Shown: piece by piece, positions 6,564 through 11,701 of the stretch
How positions within the stretch are numbered: position 1 is the stretch's first letter
Layout: each line of letters begins with the position of its first letter
The notes under the pieces: model-generated
What the model was told of the DNA's origin: nothing
The model's database searches: none
What the model saw: the letters and a program-made list of their open reading frames with translations, nothing else
NCBI RefSeq assembly: GCF_000208925.1
Contig: NW_001915255.1
Span: forward strand, 1 to 11,701
Origin: Entamoeba histolytica HM-1:IMSS
Taxonomy: Eukaryota > Evosea > Mastigamoebida > Endamoebidae
Reading direction: 5' to 3'
Length of the DNA: 11,701 nt
Position numbers and translations under genes: made by a program

Positions 6564-7934
6564 ATGGAAGGAGTAAAAGAAGAAGATATTATTTGTATTG
6601 ATGATTCTTTAGAAGAGAATAATCAATTTATCACTTCTGGTGATAGTGATATTTTGATTATTGAAGATGATTGTAAATCATTTCAACAAAAGACACCAGA
6701 TCATTTTATATCTTCAACAGCAATACATAATAAATATCCAAGAATCTCACCTTTAATTCAAAAAGAAGAAAAAACAAATAAATTTATAATGAAAATGACA
6801 GCTTCTAATCATAAAATTTCATTTAAAGAAGATGATGAAAATAAAACGAAAGAGTGTTTTATAGAAAAAACTCAAAAATATGATGAAAAGAAAAAAATAA
6901 TACCAACAATGATACCATACTTTAATCAGGAAGAAGAGAAAGATATTTTTGATGTAGAAAATGATGAAGTGATTGATGTTGATTCATTTGATTTACCAAT
7001 TGATTCAACAAAAAAGAAATATGTTAAGGGAAAAAAAAATCCTCTTTTTGATTTTAGATTTACATTTGATGATTTCAAAAGAAGAACAGACATTTGTATG
7101 AGAAGAGCATTTACTGTTGATTCAGACAAAACTAAAATAAGAGACGATGCATTTCATGTTGAAGTACTTGAAGATGATACATTTGAAATTGGAATACATT
7201 CAGTTGATTGTTCTGATTTTGTTGGAATTTCAAAAGATCCTTTAAGACAAATTCAACACCAATTCAAAAGACATCAAAGAGAATCAAAGACAATGTCTAA
7301 AATTAAAGAAAATATGTCATTTGATGCAGGAACACAAAGAAGAGCACTTTCATTAATTATTGTTATGAATGGAAAAGGACAAATCATTCAAAACCCACAA
7401 TTATGTTTGTCTATGATTAATATTCGATGTAATTTAAATAGTGAGCAATTTAATTGTTTGTTAAATAATACAGCTGTAAATAATCCATTATTATGGAAAT
7501 CTTATGGAAGTTATGAAACATTTAATTGTGGAAAAATATATGGAACAACACTTCCACAATTAAAAAATGATATTATAAGTCTTCATAATGTATTTTGTTA
7601 TCATATTGGAAAGAAACATAAAAGTATGTTAAGTGGAAATGATTTAGTTCAAGAATTAGGAATATTTCTTGGAAGATATATTAGTCAATATTTATATAAA
7701 ATTTATGGAGAATATGCATTAGTTATAAGTGTAGGAAATCAATTAGTTACACAATTTAGAAGTCCATTAAGAAAATACTTTGATGTGTTAGTATTAAAAC
7801 AATTAGTTTGTGCAATGGAACATGAAAGTGTTGAAAAAATGAGTCAAAGAATTATTGGAAGAGGAAAGAATGAATTAAAAAGAATTATTAAAGAAGTTAA
7901 TTTGATATATGAAGAAAGAAGGAAATTAATGTAA
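6564..7934 (+). CDS. RNB-domain (RNase II/R family) protein with altered active site
   Basis: A protein of 456 residues. The first ATG is at 6564; the codon before it is TTG and an in-frame stop lies just upstream. Residues 1-150 are acidic and probably disordered. From about 160 an RNB exoribonuclease domain is visible: FTVDSDKTKIRDDAFHVEV (183-201) matches the family's FTIDPxxARDLDDAxxVE motif, followed by EIGIHSVDCSDFV (208-220), and FRSPLRKYFDVLVLKQL (398-414) matches the FTSPIRRYxDLxxHRQL signature with its RNA-contacting Arg (R403). Aligned to E. coli RNase II D201/D207/D209/D210, it has D186, I192, D194 and D195, so one metal ligand is lost. No cold-shock, PIN or S1 domains are evident, so it is short for the family. 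It may be a weak nuclease or an RNA-binding pseudoenzyme (compare fungal Ssd1). Confidence 0.8.
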   Translation: MEGVKEEDIICIDDSLEENNQFITSGDSDILIIEDDCKSFQQKTPDHFISSTAIHNKYPRISPLIQKEEKTNKFIMKMTASNHKISFKEDDENKTKECFIEKTQKYDEKKKIIPTMIPYFNQEEEKDIFDVENDEVIDVDSFDLPIDSTKKKYVKGKKNPLFDFRFTFDDFKRRTDICMRRAFTVDSDKTKIRDDAFHVEVLEDDTFEIGIHSVDCSDFVGISKDPLRQIQHQFKRHQRESKTMSKIKENMSFDAGTQRRALSLIIVMNGKGQIIQNPQLCLSMINIRCNLNSEQFNCLLNNTAVNNPLLWKSYGSYETFNCGKIYGTTLPQLKNDIISLHNVFCYHIGKKHKSMLSGNDLVQELGIFLGRYISQYLYKIYGEYALVISVGNQLVTQFRSPLRKYFDVLVLKQLVCAMEHESVEKMSQRIIGRGKNELKRIIKEVNLIYEERRKLM

Positions 7935-7942
7935 ATTAATTT
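7933..7942. terminator. Palindromic poly(A) signal shared by two converging genes
   Basis: AAATTAATTT is a perfect palindrome between the two stop codons and gives TAATT on both strands (plus 7937-7941, minus 7938-7934). TA(A/T)TT is the reported Entamoeba polyadenylation motif. Each copy starts 3-9 nt from its own stop. Assignment to 3'-end formation is inference. Confidence 0.4.
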
Positions 7943-7946
7943 TTAT

Positions 7947-8882
7947 TTATTTTTGATTTGTTGGTTGTTGAGCATCCAATGATCCTGATTCACGTAATAA
8001 AAATTCAACCCAAAGATCTCCAAAAGTTTTATCCTTTAAATCATATTTTGGTGGTTCATCATATTCATCTGTTTTACCAAAGAAATAATTAAACAATCCA
8101 GTTTGAGTAGTTTCTTGAGAAAGTCCAAGTAATCGTTTTTCTTCGTCAGTAAAATCCATTATTTTAGACATAAGATTAACAATTTCCATTCGTTGATGTG
8201 GTTTTGTTATATAACTAATTAATAATTTGTTTACAATTCTTTTATCAACATAATAAGTTTCATTCATAATTTTACTTTGTAAATCTTGTGTAAAATTTTC
8301 TACTGTTTTTTTTAATGTTTCATTTTCTTCATATAATTTAGTAATAGTTTCATTCCGTTGAATATTTAATTGTTTAATTTCATCCATTTCTTTTAGTTGA
8401 TTAGTAATATCTTTTATTTCTGTATTAAGTTCTTCATTTTCTTTAACTTTTCTTTGGTTTTCTTTTTTTATTTGTTCTAATTCTTCTTCTAATATTGTGA
8501 CCTTTTCTTTAATAATTTTTTCTTGATCTTCTTTCATTTTTCTTCCAATACCACTTAGTGTTTGAATAATTTTCTTTTGTTTTTCAATTTCAGTATTTGC
8601 TCTTTCAATACTTTTTTGTAATTCTTTATTTTCTTGTTTTACTTCTTCAATTTCTTCTTTTTGTTTTTCAATGACTTGTGTGTTTTTTTGTAATTGAGAA
8701 ATTTGTTCTTCATATCCACTTACTATTTCTGTTTGAGCCTCTTCTTGTTTAAGAATTAATCCCTTTAATCGTTTAACCTCTTCAATCTGTTTTTTATTTT
8801 CTTCTGTCATTTTTTTAATCTTCTCTTCATATTCTTTCTTCATTTGCTCAATCTCATTTATTGGTGAAGTATCTTCAGACAT
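7947..8882 (-). CDS. Golgin with C-terminal GRAB domain (Rud3/GMAP-210 type)
   Basis: A protein of 311 residues, probably a Golgi tether recruited by an Arf-family GTPase. Residues 8-205 are a nearly continuous, Lys/Glu-rich coiled coil. About 207-254 (ETYYVDKRIVNKLLISYI... to DEEKRLLGL) matches the GRAB (GRIP-related Arf-binding) domain: the NxxYVDKRLxxNLxxSFL start and the FTDEExxxLGL end are both present. Behind it are an aromatic LFNYFFG segment and DKTFGDLWVEFLLRES (284-299), which resembles the conserved C-terminal FxDLWxEFL motif of fungal Rud3. No amphipathic lipid-sensor helix is obvious at the N-terminus. It is shorter than animal GMAP-210 and nearer to yeast Rud3 in size. The stop is 12 nt from the stop of the converging RNB gene. 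Confidence 0.8.
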   Translation of the reverse strand: MSEDTSPINEIEQMKKEYEEKIKKMTEENKKQIEEVKRLKGLILKQEEAQTEIVSGYEEQISQLQKNTQVIEKQKEEIEEVKQENKELQKSIERANTEIEKQKKIIQTLSGIGRKMKEDQEKIIKEKVTILEEELEQIKKENQRKVKENEELNTEIKDITNQLKEMDEIKQLNIQRNETITKLYEENETLKKTVENFTQDLQSKIMNETYYVDKRIVNKLLISYITKPHQRMEIVNLMSKIMDFTDEEKRLLGLSQETTQTGLFNYFFGKTDEYDEPPKYDLKDKTFGDLWVEFLLRESGSLDAQQPTNQK

Positions 8883-9074
8883 TTCTCAATGATCTTTTTT
8901 TTTTTAAGTTTTTTCTTTTCAATATCATTTTTTTTTTGTAATTCAATTATAAAATTGTTTTTTATTTTAGAAGATATTTTTTGATTTTTTCTTATTTTAA
9001 TATCCTAAAAATAATATTTCTTCTTCTCTAAAAATAGTGTTGACTTTTCATTTCAATTGAAGAAAAACATTTGG
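8883..9074. other. Divergent promoter region between golgin and kinase genes
   Basis: About 190 bp of T-rich sequence on the plus strand that must hold the golgin promoter and possibly that of the kinase. I find no clear GTATTTAAA or GAACT element. Composition becomes more balanced after about 9060, where coding-like sequence begins. Confidence 0.5.
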
Positions 9075-9298
9075 ATGAGTTTTAGGCAAAAATGGGGAAT
9101 AAGAAGAGAAAGGAAACAACAAAGTAGATTTGGAATTTTTATTTACATCAAATACGTTTCTTTTGTGAAGATATTTCTTCTTTTTTATCTCAACACCCAG
9201 GAAACAAAAAATGGAAATATAAAACAGGGGTTGAGGATTGTTTAATTATCAAAAAGGAAGATACTATAAAAAAACGAAAACTGGGAAAAGTTAAGTCA
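9075..9298 (+). other. Probable missed 5' coding part of the kinase gene (frameshift or splice)
   Basis: The kinase frame stays open from 9128 back-to-back with the annotated ATG: 57 codons without a stop, reading for example FCEDISSFLSQHPGNKKWKY and later KKEDTIKKRKLGK. It has no ATG of its own. A second frame starts at ATG 9075 (MSFRQKWGIRRERKQQSRFG) and runs over the same place. The two would join if the T-run at 9136-9140 carried one more T. This stretch is much less AT-extreme than true spacers here. Alternatives are an intron ending at TAG 9125-9127, or a decayed 5' end. I found no convincing donor. Confidence 0.45.
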
Positions 9299-10471
9299 AT
9301 GGTTTTTATTTCCAATACTATTAATTCTGCTGTTGAAGTTCAACTTATGGAAGAAGTAGGTCATGGGACTTTTAGCAGAGTTTTCAAAGGTAAAATGCAA
9401 GAAAAATATGTTGCAGTTAAAGTTCTAAATACTGTAGTTGATTGTATTAGAATGGAAGTTAGTTACATGAGAATGTTTCATCACCCAAACATTATTTCTT
9501 TTTATGGAACTATCCAAACAGATATACTTGTTATTCTAACTGAATATATGGATTCTTCTCTTGATAATTTGTTATATAACCAACAACAATGTCCTGTTTC
9601 TCTTCAATTTGAACTAACATGCCCCATTAAAGTTCATATTTCTTTAGAAATTGCTAAAGGAATTAAATACCTTCAATCCTTAAACTTAATTCATGGTGAT
9701 GTGAAACCAGAAAATATTTTAGTCAGTGCTGATCTTAAAGTTAAACTCAGTGACTTTGGTTTAACAAAGAAACCAACAGAATTTAGTGAGAATATTCATG
9801 GAACTCCAAATTATTTACCTCCAGAAACATTCTTATATAATGAGTATAATATCACTTGTGATATTTATGCTTTCTCTATGGTAATTTGGCAAATATTTAC
9901 TCAACGATTATTGTACATTAAATATGAGTCGATGGATGATTTGTCTTTAGAAGTTGTTCATGGAGAAAGACCCATTTTAAATAAAATGGTACCAGAAGTT
10001 TATCATAAATTATTGACTGATATGTGGAGTAATCAAATAGAACAACGACCTAACATTGAAAAAGTTATAAAAATATTGTCTTTAGGATATTTAGAAGAAA
10101 TAGAAAATGACTCAGTTAAAAATGCATGGTGTTGTCTTTGTCCTAAACAAGTACTTGACTATAAACTATCTTATCATTATCTTAACACAAAAGGTAATTT
10201 CAAAAATATCTTTAGAGGAACTGATTTTGTATCTGTTAATGACTTTAACTTCGCTTGTAACTGTTTTGGTAATATTTGGGATGTTTCTCTTCAAAGAAAG
10301 ATTAATGAATTTATTAAAAATACTCATCTTTTTATCAATTGGACTAATTACACTATTACAGCAGAATTAAATAAAACTAAAATAGTTATTAAAGAAGATA
10401 TATTTAGTGATTCTTTCATTGTAGATGGTGGAGACAAAACATATCATATTAAATCTCTTTGGGAATTATAA
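9299..10471 (+). CDS. TKL-like protein kinase with an unassigned C-terminal domain
   Basis: A protein of 390 residues. Kinase domain about 14-262: glycine loop GHGTFSRV (21-28), VAVK with K41, helix-C E53, catalytic loop HGDVKPEN (132-139), SDFG with D152, GTPNYLPPE (168-176) in place of APE, D188 and W243/R250 of the C-lobe. Lysine, both aspartates and the asparagine are present, so it should be active. HGD in place of HRD makes it a non-RD kinase. The overall pattern, with CDIYAFSMVIWQI, fits the TKL group that is expanded in Entamoeba. Residues about 275-390 form a separate region with AWCCLC and ACNCFGN cysteine clusters and beta-like strands; I cannot assign it. No transmembrane segment is visible after 9299. 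The start is uncertain because the frame remains open upstream. Confidence 0.85.
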   Translation: MVFISNTINSAVEVQLMEEVGHGTFSRVFKGKMQEKYVAVKVLNTVVDCIRMEVSYMRMFHHPNIISFYGTIQTDILVILTEYMDSSLDNLLYNQQQCPVSLQFELTCPIKVHISLEIAKGIKYLQSLNLIHGDVKPENILVSADLKVKLSDFGLTKKPTEFSENIHGTPNYLPPETFLYNEYNITCDIYAFSMVIWQIFTQRLLYIKYESMDDLSLEVVHGERPILNKMVPEVYHKLLTDMWSNQIEQRPNIEKVIKILSLGYLEEIENDSVKNAWCCLCPKQVLDYKLSYHYLNTKGNFKNIFRGTDFVSVNDFNFACNCFGNIWDVSLQRKINEFIKNTHLFINWTNYTITAELNKTKIVIKEDIFSDSFIVDGGDKTYHIKSLWEL

Positions 10472-11701
10472 AGAGTTATTCTCATTTGTTTTTATTATAT
10501 ATTTATAGTTTATTAACTATTAATTTATATAGTGTTATTTATTTTATTATCGTTATATATTACAATTTTATTTAAACAAAAAAAAAGAATTTATATAAAA
10601 AGAAGATAATGAAATGTTAATAAAATTATAATTTATTTATTAATTAATTAATTGATATTAATCACATCATATATTATTAAAATGAGTATTTTATTTGTTT
10701 TATTTATTATTTAGTTTTGAATTAATAAGAATGTTGATTTTCTATTCATTATTCTTTTATTTCTTTTATTGTCTTTTTATTCTTTTAGATTTTCATCATT
10801 TTAATTATTTTCATTGAAATATTATTTCTTTATTTCTTATTTTATGAATGAATATATCATTATCATTATATTATTATATTTAATTTCATTTATTATTGAT
10901 ATCATCATTTATTTCTTTTTCTTTTCTCATTATTCTTTCATATTATTTTATTTCATTCTTTCTATTATTATTTATTATATTTCTTATTAAATTACTTCAT
11001 CATATTCAATTATTATTTGATATTTCATTATTTGATTTTGTATTAATGTTTGTGTTGTTTCTGATATTCATTCATTTCTCATTCATTTTCATTTAATAAA
11101 AAAGAAGAATAAAAATAATGAAAGAAGATAAATAAAATAAGAATAAAATAAGATAAAAACAATGATATTGTTATTATATTATTATGTTATTTTAGTTTTG
11201 ATTTTATATTTATTATTTTATTTTTATCTTTTATAATCATCATTCATTTCTTCTTTTTGTCAATTCCTCTTTTCTAAACATCACTCATTTATTCTATTTA
11301 TTTCCATTTCATTCTATTTTTTTATTCTTTTTGTTATTTTATTTAGTTCATCTTTTATCATTTGTTATTTCTTGTTTATTCATGTTTGTTGTATATTTTA
11401 TTATTATTATTCTTTATTTTATGTTGTGTTATTCTTATTATTATTATTATTTTATGTTGTGTTATCGTTTAAATATAAAATAAGAATGAAATAAATGAAT
11501 AAGAAATAATAATATAAATATGTTGATGTATTTTATCATTTCTTTATTTGTTTATTCTTATTATTATTTCTATTATTTTATTCATTTGATTCATAATCAA
11601 TTAATTCAATGAAATATTACAAATAAATTGTTTATTTATTCATTTTATTTCTATTTCATTCTTATTTCTTTTCTTATTTTATTAAAAACACCATCATTGG
11701 G
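10472..11701. other. Low-complexity, strand-biased AT-rich region
   Basis: About 1.2 kb dominated by TTATT/TCATT-type words on the plus strand, with A-rich islands at about 10575-10640, 11097-11160 and 11475-11518. A 66-codon open frame at 10896-11096 is almost all Phe, Ile, Leu and Ser and reflects the T-rich composition. I see no gene, tRNA or conserved promoter. The first bases after 10471 hold the kinase 3' UTR. Confidence 0.6.
11416..11465. repeat. 33-bp tandem duplication
   Basis: ATTTTATGTTGTGTTAT occurs at 11416-11432 and again, identical, at 11449-11465. The copies are separated by a TTATTATT-rich filler like the sequence preceding the first copy. It is a two-copy tandem repeat inside low-complexity DNA. 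Confidence 0.75.

Noticed and set aside
6926..7129. Minus-strand ORF of 67 residues, Ser/Phe-rich
   Set aside because: Antisense shadow of the RNB gene's acidic N-terminal region.
9057..9245. 62-residue ORF beginning at a TTG
   Set aside because: TTG is not a credible start in this organism. The part after about 9140 looks like an out-of-frame reading of the kinase extension; only the part from ATG 9075 was kept, as a possible N-terminus.
10107..10370. 87-residue ORF inside the kinase gene
   Set aside because: Alternate-frame shadow of the kinase C-terminal region.
10896..11096. 66-residue Phe/Ile/Leu/Ser ORF resembling a membrane protein
   Set aside because: Produced by T-rich low-complexity DNA; no promoter motif and no coding-like composition.
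1..11701. CRISPR, tRNA, rRNA or bacterial-type defence genes
   Set aside because: No spaced identical repeats, no GTTCGA-type tRNA box, no rRNA-like G+C block, and no recognisable defence proteins on either strand.

Overview
The window looks like nuclear DNA of an Entamoeba species, probably close to E. histolytica, though the species cannot be fixed from the sequence. The evidence is: very high A+T with codons ending in A or T; short, mostly intronless genes packed on both strands; one short intron beginning GTTTGT and ending TAG; GAACT and GTATTTAA-type promoter motifs just upstream of start codons; and the 3' end of a non-LTR retrotransposon reading frame. This is a eukaryotic locus, so there are no operons or ribosome binding sites.

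Layout. Positions 1-257 hold the decayed 3' end of a LINE reverse transcriptase ORF, cut by the window edge. Three minus-strand genes follow: an RNA-binding protein with two RRMs and four CCHC zinc knuckles (442-1611), a cysteine-rich orphan (1852-2364) with a good Entamoeba core promoter, and a secreted GH25-lysozyme-like protein whose catalytic DxE has become ExR (3006-3653). Next comes about 1.65 kb without an intact gene, T-rich and then A-rich. Its A-rich half holds what appears to be a second, more decayed LINE end, with a 22-nt imperfect direct repeat on each side. On the plus strand follow a small serine-rich gene that can be read only through an intron (5307-5656), a six-helix PAP2 lipid phosphate phosphatase (5735-6472), and an RNase II/R-family (RNB) protein lacking one of four active-site aspartates and carrying SUMO-interaction-like motifs (6564-7934). 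The RNB gene converges, 12 bp apart, on a minus-strand Rud3/GMAP-210-type golgin with a GRAB domain (7947-8882). A TKL-like kinase with an HGD catalytic loop and an unassigned C-terminal domain lies at 9299-10471. Its reading frame stays open well upstream of the annotated ATG, suggesting a missing or frameshifted N-terminus. The last 1.2 kb is strand-biased low-complexity DNA with a short tandem repeat and no supportable gene.

The genes do not form one pathway. They are a typical Entamoeba mix of RNA metabolism, membrane traffic, lipid metabolism, secretion and signalling. The most interesting points are the two catalytically altered enzymes (GH25-like and RNB), the cryptic spliced gene, the hidden N-terminal extension of the kinase, and the paired LINE relics. 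I see no CRISPR, tRNA, rRNA or prokaryote-style defence system.
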